Assembly: GCA_014871385.1 (NCBI GenBank)
Contig: CM026429.1
Span: 6,235,080-6,299,079, forward strand
DNA: 64,000 bases
Direction: 5' to 3'
Origin: Ceratodon purpureus
Lineage: Eukaryota > Streptophyta > Bryopsida > Pseudoditrichales > Ditrichaceae
Below the pieces are notes generated by a model that was not told where the DNA came from, did no database searches, and worked only from the letters and a program-made list of their open reading frames with translations. Below are positions 1 through 12,539 of this stretch, piece after piece (within the stretch, counting starts at the first letter, position 1; each line of letters opens with the position of its first letter). The position numbers and the translations under genes are program-made.

Positions 1-201
1 AGCAAGTGGAAAGCTAGTTCTTTGATCCTAGAGTCAATTATGCAAACCTTTAAATCAGACATCCAAAAAAGTAGACATTACAAATTGGCATGTGAAGTAG
101 CACTTTTGATTAAAATCAATAAGTGTTCGAAGATGAAAGCATAAGTGTTCATGTGGCAAATATTACAAAATATGCACAGAAGTAGTCCAATATCTACAGG
201 T

Positions 202-3200
202 TTATGCTCGACGGTCATCTTCCACAGTGTCCAGGAATGGAACGTGCTCCTCACTAGCATATATGTCTAAATATCTCTCAACAGCACGAGATTCTAGACT
301 TGGTGTCTTCTCTGAAGGAAAGGGAGATGGAGCCAATGCCAAGGTCTGAGCGGCTTGTTCTGCATACGAAGGTAATATGAATGACCTTTCAGGGCTAACA
401 ATGCTCTCCACTGTTCTGCGAAATGAACTCCCTTCTCCGGATGTTTTGTTTCTTATTTCCCATCTGCATTGCCAAAAAGGAAATTAGCAAAGAACTCCAC
501 CGAAATTTGAATACTGCAAACTGCTAAAGTATGGAGATATGGACTTACTCACATTTGCGTTTCGGTGCCCTCTTGACCTTTGGTTCCATTATAACTTTAG
601 AAGGGGGACGTCTTGGAGGAGATGGAGGGGTCGGTGGAGGAAAGTCTTCTTCATCGGAGCTCTGTTATGGAACAAGAACTTCTTGGTAAAGATCCTCGTC
701 CCCCTCCAGTGCCACAATATGACGATAGAGTCCTCTGCAAGCTCGAATGGAGGCACCTGATACAACCTGACATTTAGTACTAAGAGCAGAAATCATTATA
801 AGGAATTCCATTGAACATCATCATCGGCGCGGAATAGATATGTCACCTGTGGATGCTGAAAGGTCGACAACAATGTCTTCTTCTTCGCTGCAGAGGTCAA
901 TTAGAGCCAGAAGCAAATTGTCCGATTTCTCCCAAGCCCCTCGCCAAGGAATTCCGGAACGCCGTTGTTTGGAAATAGATTCCTCGGATATGCAATTAGT
1001 AACCACCCCTTTGTTGATAAGATCAACACCTTGATCGAGGAGCTGGCTTTGAGGGTTGTAACGGAAGTTGGCATCCTGAAAAGACTCCTCGCGGTTTTCC
1101 TGCCTAACGAACAATTTCATAACAAAGTATTCAACATACTTCCCAACAAAATCCGGCTTAGTGAGAGGCATATTGTTCGTCACGATCGACTTCATCTCCA
1201 CCTTGAAGTTCGACCATTTCGCCCATGCTGAGATCTCGTTGGTGATATATTCAGAATCCGGGTACATGACAAGGAAACCTCCATCGTTGCTGAGCCACTC
1301 ATTTGCAAACTCGAAAGCATGCCTGATCCACTTCGCCTCCTTATTTCCATCCTCATCTGTAGTAATGAGGAGCTGATTCCAGATAGGAACCTCCTTCGCA
1401 GGTAGGAATCCAGGAACAGGTAAGCCCTTGGGCACGTCACAAATAATAAGGTCCACGCATTCGTTTGTTTCTTGCCTCTTGTATATCCGACGCTTACGTC
1501 CTTGATGTTCCTGCACAAAGCTCAGAATCTTCGAATACAGCGGCGGCTTCTTGTCCTCCTCAGCAATCGACTCGACCAGGAACTCGTCGAGGATACTTGT
1601 GGCGCTCTCGTTCAGAATGAGGATTTCCGCATTGTCTTCCGCCGAATCTTGAGTCTTGATGGTGTAGACAGATTGCGAAGGCAAGCTAGATGTCCCGTGA
1701 ATACTATCAGAAGCCTGTATGCTACTGCCAGAAGGTGAAATACCTTCATCCTCAGCAACCTTCTTTAAGCCCATTTCCTTTACCTTCTTGGCTTGAGTGA
1801 GAAATATGAGCTTCTCTTCCTTCCGTCTGGTGGATTCCGCCCTCTCCTTTTCCTTCTTCTCAGCCTTTGCTTTTGCCCTCTGCTCTTCACGTTCAAGCTT
1901 TTTCGACATCTTCTTCCGCTGCTGTTCAGTCAAATTCAATATCGCATCTGCATTCGCAAGGTCCAGGCCTTTAGACTTCATCTCCTCAGTCTCCCTCTTG
2001 CAGATGGCCAATGTCTCCAGCTCATGATCTGGGCAACGGTCTCCAGGCTTGAGCTCAATGTACCAAGGGCACCGATGAAGGTGCGGCCTCGTGAAATCGC
2101 GTCGCTGGCTTGGAGTAAAAATGCAGTCCTTGCTTGCCGTGTCCAACCATTTCCTGAAACGAGCTGGAAATTGGTCTTCGGTAATTGCCCCTTTCTTCAA
2201 CAACTCCTCCTGAAAGTATCTCACCACAACCCTGCACGCAGCTTCCTTTGTATTCTCCCACTCCAGAAACTCCTTCTGCTTATTGAATTTTGAGGGCTTC
2301 CCAACTAAATCTGGATAGCCTTTCTTCCATATTATCTGGCTTCCGTCAAGAACAAATTTCCAGATGTTAACAATGGCTCCCTCAAAGCCCGGGCGCGGAA
2401 TCTGGAGATCGTCTTCATCAATGATATTGTTGTAAATATTTCCTGCTTCTTCCTCAAGCTGCATCAAACTTCAGAAGATTAGTAAAATTTCTCCCCCTCC
2501 AAACGGACTCTCGGATCCGAAAGTACCCTGGGCAGTGCAAAAATTATTTTATCTGAATAAAAAATGGGTATAGAAATTGACGACATATGCGTTTTGGGAG
2601 GTAAAAACAGCCTCCTCCAAAAGGACTTTCGGATCCGAAAGTACTCTGGACCCTACAGGAATTTGTTTTCTAGAACTCTAATGGGTACAGGAATTGACGA
2701 CCTACGAGTTTTTGGAGTTAGTAATAGCCCCTTCCAAAAGGACTTTCGGATCCGAAAGCACTCATGGAGGTAGACTTTATTTTTGAAATATGAAGAATAC
2801 GGTACCGAGAACTTACGCCTGCGTAGAAGGAAGCAGTTTCCACCCATGGTCTCAGTTGGGTAGTAGCGCAAGGTTGCTCTGGGAAGTTGTTGGCCGGTCG
2901 TCCATCCTTGCTCATATTCCACCATTTTAACCATCGTTGCTTGTACTGGGCCGGAACTTTGGCGGTCGCTATCAACTGAAGTTTCTCAGGACTCATCTCT
3001 GGCTGAGACATATTACAATTGTAATGCGCAATAATCTGTCCAACAACATCAAAATATTCATTAATAAAGTCAATATCATCATAAGCTGACCATTTAATCA
3101 AACAAAACCTCAATTAAATGGTGATGACTTGAATTAGGCTGAAATCAGGGTTGTTTATCAAGAATTAAAGTAAATATCCAGTTCCACGGAACTACTCTCG

Positions 3201-6200
3201 GATCCGAAAGTACATTGGGCTGCATCTACTTTCATATTAAAATTGAGAATTAGCTTGAGAAAACAACAACTTTGTTGCACTGCAAAACTACTCTCGGATC
3301 CGAAAGTACATTGGGCTGCATCTGCTTTTATTTTAAAACTGAGAATTAGCCTAAGAAAACAACAAATCTGTTGCACTGCAAAACTACTCTCGGATCTGAA
3401 AGTACATTGGGTTGCATCTACTTTCATTTTAAAATTGAGAATTAGCCTAAGAAAACAACAAATCTGTTGCACTGCAAAACTACTCTCGGATCCGAAAGTA
3501 CATTAGACAGTGTCTACTTTCATCCAAAGTTGGAGGATTTGCCTACTAAAACACTGATTTCTCTGTAACAGAAAACTACTCTCGGATCCGAAAGTACATT
3601 GGCATGCCTCTACTTGCATCTTAAGTAAGTATTTTTGGCCAGAGAATACATGAGTTTCCATTACAACAAGAACAGTCTCGGATCCGAAAGTGCTTCTAAC
3701 AGTATAAAATTGATGCTTCTTATAAGTAAATCGAGATACCTCATCGATGAATCCCTCGCCATTTGCGGGGTCCGCGATGGCAAGCAAGCGGTCCATATTG
3801 GTGTGCAACTTCTTTTTGCAAGCCGCCATAGCTTCTTCGGATTTTTTTTTGACGTCAATAGATGAGCCTTCCAGGGCTTTTCCCTCGTACTTCAGCAGCG
3901 TGTCCTTGTACTGTTGAATCGCAGCGTCCTCCGCCATATTGATTTCCCTCTGTAGAGTACATAAAGCATACATTAAAATGACATATAATCAAACGATGAA
4001 TCATAATATCACGGAGGTAGGTTTGTTCAGTACCCCATACAAGAAGTTGCAAAAGGCATCTGCTGTCATATGGTACCACTTCTTCTTCTTCTTGGTCACC
4101 TTTTCCCACTCCGCAAGACTAGCTGCATAGTCCCGTTTGGGAAGAATGGTCTTTAACGTCTCGAAGGGCATAGTGCCGAACTGTATGATTCGGCGTAATT
4201 CATGAGTCCAATGCTGTTCGACATGGTCGACTTCGTTCTTCCTGCAACAGTAAATCGTTAGCACCACTACTCATTAAATAAAGAAGAATGCAAAAATCCG
4301 TATTTCAAGACACTTACTTGTTCCAATGAGTCATCGCGTTTAATAGCTGCTGATTGTTTTCTTCGGAAACGCGCAATACGATTGACTTCACTGCCGGATG
4401 GAAATCAGGGTCGTCATAATGAAACTGATGAATCCCCTCCATCCAAGCCTTGAATCTATGATTCCCATCCCAAATGAAGAACATTTTGTTTGAGAAGATT
4501 CTCAATTCCGGAATAGCTTGGCATTGTTCTTCGAATGTCTTCTCAGCATTCTTCCAAGTGTCTGACCACCCGGCTCTAATCTCGTCTGTTACCTCCTGTG
4601 TCTGCAATGCATAACTGTGAAGAGACACATAGAAGCACGGTCCACCTCGCCTGTAGCCAGTAGGAAATTCCGCCTTCAGCTTCGCAATATCTTTCAATAG
4701 AGGACTTCGTACATCTGTCATTGCCACCATCCTACAAAGCGGAATATCCAACTCCCCAATCGGTTGCTCCACCGATTCATTAAGGACGATGTGTGAGTTT
4801 CCAGCACGTTTCTGCCTCAACCTTGCAACCGTATAATGAACTCCACGGTCTTCAGATGGCTCTTCTTCTTCTCCAGCTCCCTCCACATCCATGGGTACAA
4901 TCTCAGACTCCTGAAAATCACACCCACGACTACATCAGTTCTCTATATATCCTCTAAAATATCTGATTGTATTATCTCTCAACTCTGCGGACAAAGGAAA
5001 ATATTGTGCACCTCAGAAGTACCTTCGAATCCGAAGGTACTTCAGAGGGGCACGATATTTTCCTCCACCCTCAACCCTCTCCCCCTTCTCTGCCACCGTC
5101 TCACTCTTCCCTCCTCTCCTCTTCCCCTTCTCCCCTGTACTTTCTCCCTCTCTTCTCTAAATTTTCCCTCAGCCGCTCCCCTCTATCTTCCCCTACTCGA
5201 CCTCCCAATCCCGTTGTGGGGAAGAAAGAGGAGGGGGAGGAAGGGACCTTCGGATCCGAAGGTCCCTTCCTCCCCCTCCTCTTTCCCTCCTACTGTCCCT
5301 CTCTGCCCCGCCTCACTCACCTCTCCCCTCTCCCTCACCCTCCTCTGCCTCCTCTCCCTCATCCGCGGGAGGGAAAGTGGAGGGGGAGGAAGGGACCTTC
5401 GGATCCGAAGGTCCCTTCCTCCCTCTCCTCTTTCCCTCCTACTGTCCCTCTCTGCCCCGCCTCACTCACCTCTCCCCTCTCCCTCACCCTCCTCTGCCCC
5501 CTCTCCCTCATCCGCAGGAGGGAAAGTGGAGGGGGAGGAAGGGACCTTCGGATCCCAAGGTCCCTTCCTCGCCCTCCACTTTCCCCCCCACCGCCCCTCT
5601 CTGCTCCTCCTCCCCGACTTCCCCCCCACCTTCCTCTCCCTCGGGACTAGCATCTCCTCTTCTCCCTCCTACTTCGGAGGGAAAAAGCACCCCCTGCCAA
5701 AGGACCTTCGGATCCGAAGGTCATTTGGCAGAGGGTGTTCTCTTCCTCAAACACCCACCAACTACCTATCAACGTAACTTCTCCCTCACTTTGCCCTCTC
5801 CCTCCCCTCGTGTCGGTCGTCCCCTCGCCTCGCCTCGCACTATCCCTCGCCTTCATCTTCCCCCTCATCTCCGCCACAAGATGAGAAAGAGCAAGGGCTC
5901 CAAAGGACCTTCGGATCCGAAGGTCCTTTGGAGCCCTTGATCTTTCTCCTCCATCGGCGCACCCTCCACCTCATTCTTCACTAGCAACCCCTCTCCACCT
6001 CCCACCTTACCCCCTCCCCTTGCTCACTTCTCTCTCTTTGCACTCGTCTCCCCTATCCCACTTAAAAAGAATACGCATATTTAAATGACAGTTTGAAAAG
6101 ACCAAGAAACCCATACCTCTTCCGCGACTTCTTCCTCCATCGCGGACCTTGAAGCTGCAGACGCTGATCCTGGTGTATTCATCTTCTTTGAGGTTCCTCC

Positions 6201-7129
6201 TTTCTTCACCTTCTTCGACCCTCCAGAACCCTGCGCCGCGCCAATGCTTAAACCCTTCATCTTTTTTCTGTCCGGGCCTCGTCACTACTCCCAGACTCAC
6301 TTAGCACAATACTAGACTTTGGTTTCTGAACCCTTCCCTTCTTCCTCCCAGTCATAGCTCTTATACCCAGCGAACCAAGGTACCCTCACAGCCCTAACCC
6401 TAAACACAGCCGTCACAAAAATCTAACGAAGATTTCACAAAGAACGCAGACAATAGAAAACAACCCAAGATAACCAAGCACAAAAGAAAGCACGCAAATG
6501 AAGCATCTGAAGTGGGGGTTCATATACCTTGCCTCCGCGGCCCAGAGGAATCCTACAACAGAGAGAAGGGGAAGGGCAAAGAGTAGGGAAGAATGAGGAG
6601 ATAAGACAAGTCGCGCAGCAAGAGGGACAGAATGAGTGCAGATGAGCCCTTCTTATACCTCTAAGTCCTCAAGTGGGAAGCTACTCGCGACCTTCCCGCC
6701 CACGCAGCCCAATCCGCGACCAGGGAGAAGTGAGCCGCAAGTCTCTTCCACGCCTCCAAGCTCGAGTATTGCCTCTACTGCGCCATCATGCACCTCTTCG
6801 GGAACCGCTGAAGTGACGTCTAGCCCCTGAGGTGCAACCGCTGCGATAATTGGTGTCTCCACTTCAATTGAGTGGCACTTGGGCCCCTCCTCTAAAATAT
6901 CGGAGACCCTTCGCAGCGGTCGTTTACTAACTCCCTCGTCAGTACAATCCTCAAACGTTAACGACCTAACTAGAGTGTCCACCTATTCTAGCAATTTCTT
7001 TTGTTTCTTCCTAGCTATTGCAACCCTCTTGCCTTTAGGTATACCTGAATTATTTTCGTGCCCATCCTTCTTCTCAGGACTAGTAATCGATTCTAGAACT
7101 ACTAACTTTCTCCCTTTCCTTTCCCTCAT
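202..7129 (-). CDS. ParB-like / beta-class DNA methyltransferase-like fusion protein, outer-element copy (P1)
   Basis: Multi-exon gene collinear with the intact copy at 44158-51208. Well-supported exons in transcript order: 4910-4318, 4241-4034, 3949-3740, 3035-2817, 2458-847, 756-553 and 410-202, all with GT-AG borders and matching phases. Tentative 5' exons: 7129-6659, 6552-6528 and 6260-6117. A ParB-like domain (IPLCRMVAM, then WDGNHRFKAW) lies in the first solid exon. A coiled, Lys/Glu-rich linker and a methyltransferase fold follow, with CDVPKG at the DPPY position and VVDLSAST-GG-AS across the last intron at the SAM-binding FxGxG position. Odd points: in-frame TAG at 6985-6983 and TAA at 667-665, the latter after the fold is complete. 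Three introns of the sibling gene are missing (one 1.6-kb exon). The introns are packed with GGATCC palindromes. It may be a decaying or C-terminally shortened copy. Role unproven. Confidence 0.75.
2509..2760. repeat. Three GGATCC-centred repeats in an intron of P1
   Basis: Three units of about 116 bp carry cores at 2513-2518, 2631-2636 and 2748-2753. Each has the form CCAAAAGGACTTTCGGATCC followed by GAAAGTACTC or a close variant. They fill most of the intron between the exons ending at 2817 and starting at 2458. Confidence 0.8.
3186..3690. repeat. Tandem ~96-bp repeats with CTCGGATCCGAAAGTAC cores in an intron of P1
   Basis: Six units with cores near 3200, 3296, 3392 (GGATCT variant), 3488, 3584 and 3680 give a very regular period of 96 bp. 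The units also share AAAACAACAAATCTGTTGCA and nearby words. They lie wholly within the intron 3739-3036. Confidence 0.85.
4318..4910 (-). other. Exon encoding the ParB-like domain of P1
   Basis: This 593-bp exon starts after a TTTTCAG acceptor and ends at a GTAAGT donor. Translated, it shows the two hallmarks of the ParB/sulfiredoxin-like fold: an IPL-type first strand (DIPLCRMVAM) and, about 100 residues later, the GNHR box (IWDGNHRFKAW). The corresponding exon of the sibling gene (47243-47826) has VPLCRMIPM and VWEGNHRLSAW. Known family members use this box in nucleotide (CTP) binding or nuclease activity. Bacterial and phage proteins that join a ParB domain to an N6/N4 methyltransferase are also known. 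Activity here cannot be judged from sequence alone. Confidence 0.8.
5016..5940. repeat. Array of long palindromes centred on GGATCC/GAATCC in the first large intron of P1
   Basis: Six palindromes sit in a C/T-rich 1.2-kb intron (6116-4911), with centres near 5030, 5254, 5403, 5552, 5712 and 5915. All share the core ACCTTCGGATCCGAAGGT, but their outer arms differ from site to site. The one at 5225-5284 is a perfect 60-bp palindrome. The one around 5892-5939 is perfect over 48 bp. The one around 5030 extends, with mismatches, to roughly 64 bp. The C/T-rich spacer between units is itself repeated at about 150-bp spacing. Confidence 0.85.
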
Positions 7130-7212
7130 GTGTATGACATAGACTCAACGCACCAATCTAGACACAGAACTTAAGCGCAGATTTAAAGAATAAAATGGAC
7201 CTTATCAATCTA

Positions 7213-7227
7213 AGCTCTTATAGTGCC
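7213..7227 (-). promoter_or_regulatory. TATA-like promoter of P1
   Basis: On the minus strand the sequence reads GCACTATAAGAGC, about 85 bp before the first ATG of P1 at 7129. The promoter of the HAYS gene on the other side of the 7.2-35.1 kb block reads GCACTATAAAATC. This suggests that the two were once a closely spaced divergent promoter pair. Confidence 0.5.
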
Positions 7228-7554
7228 TCTAAGTTCTGACATTAGAGAAAATTTCGGGTGAAGGAGTGTCCAGTACTTTTGGCTTGGAAATGCAATTAAA
7301 CTTTTCCGAAAATCAAAGAAATTGGCCAGTTTGAGTACTTGCAGCAAGTTGCCATCAAATCCATTGACCAATCAAAATGTGGATCCATGGGGAAGTTGGC
7401 ACTGTGTGGGAAAGTAGTGGGCCTTGTTGGCAGCATTTGGGTTGTCCCGCATGTACTCCGTTGGTAACACTTATGAGAACCTGGGATAAAATATAATATC
7501 AAGCCAAATATATTATGTATTTAACCTTGATACATCGTTTTTGGGAAAATGTAC

Positions 7555-7790
7555 ATTCGGATTAAATTGGGATTAGTTTATGTTGGCACCGCGTGGCCAT
7601 GCGGGGCCATGAGTGTACTATATACGGTACACATGGTGCCAACATGTGCATGGGTGTTGCCACCAACATTAATCTAGGATTATTTATGTTGGCACCATGT
7701 GGTCATGTGGAGACATGAGTGTATTATATATGGTACACATGGTGCCAACACGTGTGTGTGAGTTGCCACCAACAGAATGGCCGAGAGATG
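7555..7790. repeat. Duplicated subterminal block upstream of the transposase-like gene
   Basis: Two copies of about 110 bp (starting near 7577 and 7687) each run from TGTTGGCACC through a TATATA-containing GTGTACTATATACGGTACAC-like palindrome to GTTGCCACCAACA. The block lies 190-420 bp before the ATG at 7976 and may act as its promoter or as a transposase-binding region. Similar words occur near 34800-34860 at the other end of the block. Confidence 0.6.
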
Positions 7791-7975
7791 TGGACAGGTC
7801 GACGTACTGTTGTGGACATGTAAAAATTTCCCGCCATTGGGGACAAGACCAATGAAAATGTTTCCCGGCAAATCCCAGCCATGTCCAGACTTTGTTCTAC
7901 AAATAGAATTCTTTCCCGCCCTATACAGGGTTCTTTCCAGGTGGCCACTTGATTGTCTCAGTTTTGTTGTTAGAG

Positions 7976-10900
7976 ATGGCGCTTCAGGATGTTGCCAACA
8001 GGGGAAGGGGTAGTGGATACACGGCATCTGTAGCTCTTGATAGCAAGTTCGCACCTATTGTCAAGAAAGGGGTTCGACTTGATCAACAAGTCTCCAGATT
8101 AGAATTTCCAGTCTTGAGAGCATCTGGTGCCACCAACATGGATCTGTGGTTGGATGGAAATTTGTACCCAACAGATCCACTCACTAGGAAGCCACCGCAG
8201 TTTGGGACGTTGAAGAGTTGTTTGGAATTCCTTTGTCATGGTGAATCTGGCCTGTTAGGATATACAAAACGCCTCGTTAGCACCAACGATGCAATAGTGG
8301 GGTTGGAACAAGAGCTAGAAAAGGCAAGGACTGATTGTATCCGTGAAAAGGTTGGCTTGCAAAATTCCGTTGCCAATCTGAAGTCCGAACTTGATGCTGC
8401 AAATAGCAGATGGGCAATGCGTTCAGCTGACCTTCTTGCCGGTAGTACAGAGGAGATTAATATGTTGAAGAGCGAATCTGAATCTTTGAGGTCTCGATGT
8501 GTAGCACTGGAAGATCAGTTGGAGCGTAACGAGTACAATTATAGGAACAACTTACTACACCTCCGACAGCAGGGACAAGAAGCGGCTGATCAACATGCAG
8601 AAGAAATATCGTTGGCAATGTTGCAAGCAACCCATGGTTTGCGACAAGTACGTGAAGCGCACCAACAACAACTTGCGGACGGGCAACATGAACTGACAGA
8701 AGCGAGGAGGGCTTTGTCGAAGTTGAGGAAGAAAATTGAACGAATGATTAGTACTCCACTAGGAGCACAATTGAGAGCATCCAAGGGTTTATCTGAATTA
8801 GCCAAGACTGGTGGAGCTGCAAGAGCTCGTATAGCCAAAATTAGAAGCTTGTTGCAACCCAGGGTAGTTCAATCCATACATGATGGAAACAAGACATCAA
8901 AAGGTAGGAAGCGGTTGTGTGGCGACAGGGACATACAAGAGGGGACAGGCCATGCTCTTGCTCAAATAATGTCACAAGGAGAAACAGTGGCATTGGTGTC
9001 AAATCCGCGAAATAGTTTTGCTGCGACCAGGATGACCAACTACTACCTTGAGAGAATTGGGAAGGAGCTAGGAACAGAAGCGGTTCTGGCAGCATGTGAT
9101 ATGACTGGAGTCTCTCAAAAAGGATACGGTGAGATCTATAAGACAGTTAAAGGGAGAGTGCAGCTTGTTGACAAACGCTTAAAGGCAACATTTTTGCCAA
9201 ATCCTCACAAGGTACGTGGTAACACTTGTTGGGAACACTGATTTTGAAGCAGAGTACTAGTTAACCTTGATACTAGTCTTACTGTTGAGAACACTATTGG
9301 GAACTAGAATTTGTGAGAAAAAATCATCTGGTTTGCCATTTTATTGGTTCTAATCAAATAACATGCATGCATGTGATTGTTGTGTAACTTTTAAAATTGA
9401 ACTCTGGGCAATGCATTCAACAGGTCAGTTTGTTGCGAACAGAATTAAATTCAAAGTTGAAAGATCTTGTTGGTGACTATTACTCCATAGATAATACACT
9501 GGAGCTGGTAACACAAGTTCCAACGACCAAAGGAAAGAAGAAGAAATCAGAGATTGAAAGAGTTGTCTTGACATCAAAAAATTCTTTGTTTGTTGACATC
9601 GAAGCTGTGCAACGGAGTATGGTGAAGCTGTACGGTTTTACCACCGAAGGTAACTACTTCGTTCAGAAGCAACCGTAGACAAGTATGGACAGTTAGCTAT
9701 GTGTTCCCAACGGGTTTCTTATTGATTAGCAATTCTACGCTTTGTCATGATTGCATCGTGCTCAAATGTGGTAGCTGTTGGGAACTTGGGATGTGCAGAA
9801 GTTGGAAACACGCCTTTGGTCTTTGTGTTGAAGATGGACGAAGCTGAGATTATGCATGGAAGGAAGTATGAAAGGGTTAGTTTGACAATTATGAATCGTG
9901 CCTTAGACACCAGCATTGAAAAAAGCGACGATAGGTATTTTTCTGTTCAGTCAGAAACAGAAATATGGCCTGTTGCTTGCTTTGAGGTTGCCAAAGAATC
10001 ACATGAGGTCCTCAAATGGGTGTTTGAACTTACTGCGTTCCCAGCATTGATCAAAGCTCAAGAAGGGGGCCAGCTGCTTTCTGTTGAAGGTGTTGGCAAC
10101 TTCAAAGTCGAGTGGCACTTATCTGCAGATATGAAGACAATCAAATGCTTGTATGGATTGAAGCATGGTGCCAACGCGAAACATTCTTGCATCTACTGTA
10201 ACCAAGAGAGGACAAAACCTGTGGTGGGAACAGTGGCAGGTGCCACCTCTGAGGCAAGGAGAAGAAAACATACGTGGCATGGAGGTCTATTTGCAAGTAA
10301 TATCAGATCCAACCCGTGTCCTATTGTAGAAGAATCGCGATGGAAACCTATACTGCCTATTCCACTTGAAAGAGTCCATATTTGTACATTGCATGCTTTG
10401 ACAAGAATGATTGAGAAAATTCTTCACATGCACTTCATGTTCATTTGGAACATGGAGAATGAAGTCCGTCAACATGCTGCTATAGAGAATATGGAAAAGA
10501 CACTGTCTGCAGCTGGGCTTCATGGTGGGAACGTGCGCATAATGAAGGATGCAACACTTAGCGGTGCTTCCAACAGTGTCCCTATCAAACCTTCCCTCAG
10601 TGGCGTGACTGCAGCTAGGATGTTCCAACCGTCCACTTGGTCAGGGCAAGATCGAGTGTGGAAGGATGTTTTGCGCTCAGAAAACAACACCCTAGATCAG
10701 GGTAGGCAATATCTAGATAGGGTGGAAATGTGGGAAGCGTTGGAACAAGTGTTTCCATATCTGGTGGGCCTTACCTTGAATCAGGAGCAGATCAGCACTT
10801 TTAGGCCTAAAATTGAGAAATGGGGGCGCCTTTACTTGAAGTGTTTTGGGGAAGACCACGTCACTCATTATATGGTATGATTCTGGATTTGAACCACCAT

Positions 10901-11469
10901 TACTATTTGATCTTAATTGTTGCAACAGTTCTAGTCATTACTACCGTGTTGTTTAGGATGTACTAATAATTCATGAAACTGGCTTTTTTTTGTAGCATAA
11001 CCTTGTGAGGCACGGTCCTTGGTATGTGGAAACATACGGGAGCCTTGCTGTTTGGAACAATCAAGGTATGGAAAAATCGCATCATGCAGCTAAGGCTGCT
11101 AATCAACACCACACTCAACACAACGGCACTAAGGACAGGACAAGTGCTATTGTTCAGCAATATCAACATTGGTACCGGAATATACAGCACCGGTTTGCAA
11201 AGAAGGAACGACTGCAAAGAATCAACAACGTTAGGTCAGTGGAAAATGACGAGTTCATAGCAGCAGCATTGCAGAAAAAGAGGATGGCATATAACGCATC
11301 AGATGCGGTGGAGGGAGCAAGAAGGTGGAGGGAAGATAGAACACGGGTTGGCAGAGCTTGGGTTAGGGTGGACGTGACAGAAGATTCCATCGATAACAAT
11401 GTTGTTGGCAACGTGGAGTCCTCCGAAGATCAACAAAGCCACATAGAAAATAGCGATGATGATACTTAG
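7976..11469 (+). CDS. Putative transposase-like protein with coiled coil and CIYC zinc-knuckle-type motif, four exons
   Basis: Exons 7976-9211, 9424-9649, 9799-10874 and 10996-11469 join in frame with GT-AG borders to give 1003 aa. The start is the ATG in GAGATGGCG. Residues about 108-265 are a long coiled coil. The centre (about 590-630) reads EWHLSADMKT, then GLKHGANAKHSCIYC, and is followed by IPLERVHICTLHAL. From memory this order (WxLGGD-like, CxWC-like, IPxDxVxxDTLH) recalls an uncharacterised transposon-associated protein family of cnidarians and other animals, but I cannot confirm this by search. The tail is acidic (SDDDT). The gene sits about 740 bp inside the left end of the candidate composite element and would be its natural mobility gene. 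No stop or frameshift was seen, and the TTNCCAMC motif occurs within the exons. Confidence 0.75.
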
Positions 11470-12530
11470 TCTAAAGTTTACCTCAAGGTTGCAAACTGTT
11501 TACCATTGAAGTGAAGGGCTCTTGAGGTTTCACATTGGAGTCTAAAGCTTAAACCTTGATCCCTTTGGATGTGCTTATATGGTTATACTTTTGGTGAATT
11601 TTGGCATTGAGATCTTTAAGAGAGTATTTTAGAGTTAGTACTGTTGGGAACTCCGGTAAGTTGAATTGTCACGAGGGACTCTTGGATTTAGTTGGTGGAA
11701 TCGTGAGGCTACTAATTTCCCGTTAGGAACTGTTCATGACAAACAAGAGCAGGTTGGTTTTGTGGTTTTCAGTTTGTTATTTGGAATATGAAATTGCATT
11801 ACAATATGCAAAAGTCTTGTTTCCAGATTTAATTCTTGTGCTGGCAGGTTTCCAACGCATATGATATCCTCCTAATGTACTAATTCATGTACTAATTTCC
11901 CCATCAAGCAAATGCCAATGTCAAATATGAATCCGAATTACCTATTATTCCGAAGATGCCTTTACTTGAAATATAGATCTGCTTCAGACTTGGAACAATG
12001 TTCACTGCACTTGAATAGTTCATTTTGCAAAAATGAGTTCATGGTGCTTATCAACATCGTGCAGAATTGACTAGGAGTATCATGGATGGTGTTTTTAGAC
12101 TAAAATTCTGTTTAATCTTTCCAAAACATTCTGTTTAATCTTCTTTTTGTCGTTCATGTACCATTCTCAATTAGAATTCAGTTGTAGAACAGAGTAGCGG
12201 TCTCTAAACAAAACGCCAAAAAAAAAAAAAAACGCCAACTATTGCTAGGAATATCACCTTCTCATTCATTTCATACTGTTTATTTCATTACAGATTGTAT
12301 TCATTTCATTACAGATTGCATTCATTTCATTACAGATTGTATTCCTTGAATTCCCCATTCAGTTTACTACAAAGCTTCCACAGCAAATGTTATGTTAAGC
12401 GAATTCGTGGATGGTACTTTTACCCTTGTCATGTGTACACCTTGAGTAAACCAACTATTAATTATCAACAGTAGATTTAAATGTTTTCATCAATCAAATG
12501 AAAACTCTAAGTTCTTTAAATCCTTATACC
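11470..12530. other. 3' flank of the transposase-like gene, no gene seen
   Basis: The stretch begins with the shared word CTTGAGGTTTCACATTGGAG (11521 onward), which recurs at 18935, and continues with ACTGTTGGGAACTCCGG, which recurs at 13548 (inverse), 19060, 27325 and 29300 (inverse). The rest is AT-rich. I see no open frame of interest. Confidence 0.5.
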
Positions 12531-12539
12531 GAATGGCTA

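Noticed and set aside
3186..3690. CRISPR-like array
   Set aside because: Regular 96-bp period, but the spacers are also repeated, the unit is intronic and the core is a palindromic element found elsewhere in the outer element.
4836..5940. Long plus-strand frames rich in Pro, Ser and Leu
   Set aside because: They arise from the C/T-rich palindromic repeats in an intron of the minus-strand gene.
7976..11469. KDZ-type (Kyakuja-Dileera-Zisupton) transposase
   Set aside because: I could not find the expected CxC zinc elements and core motifs; the resemblance is to another orphan family.
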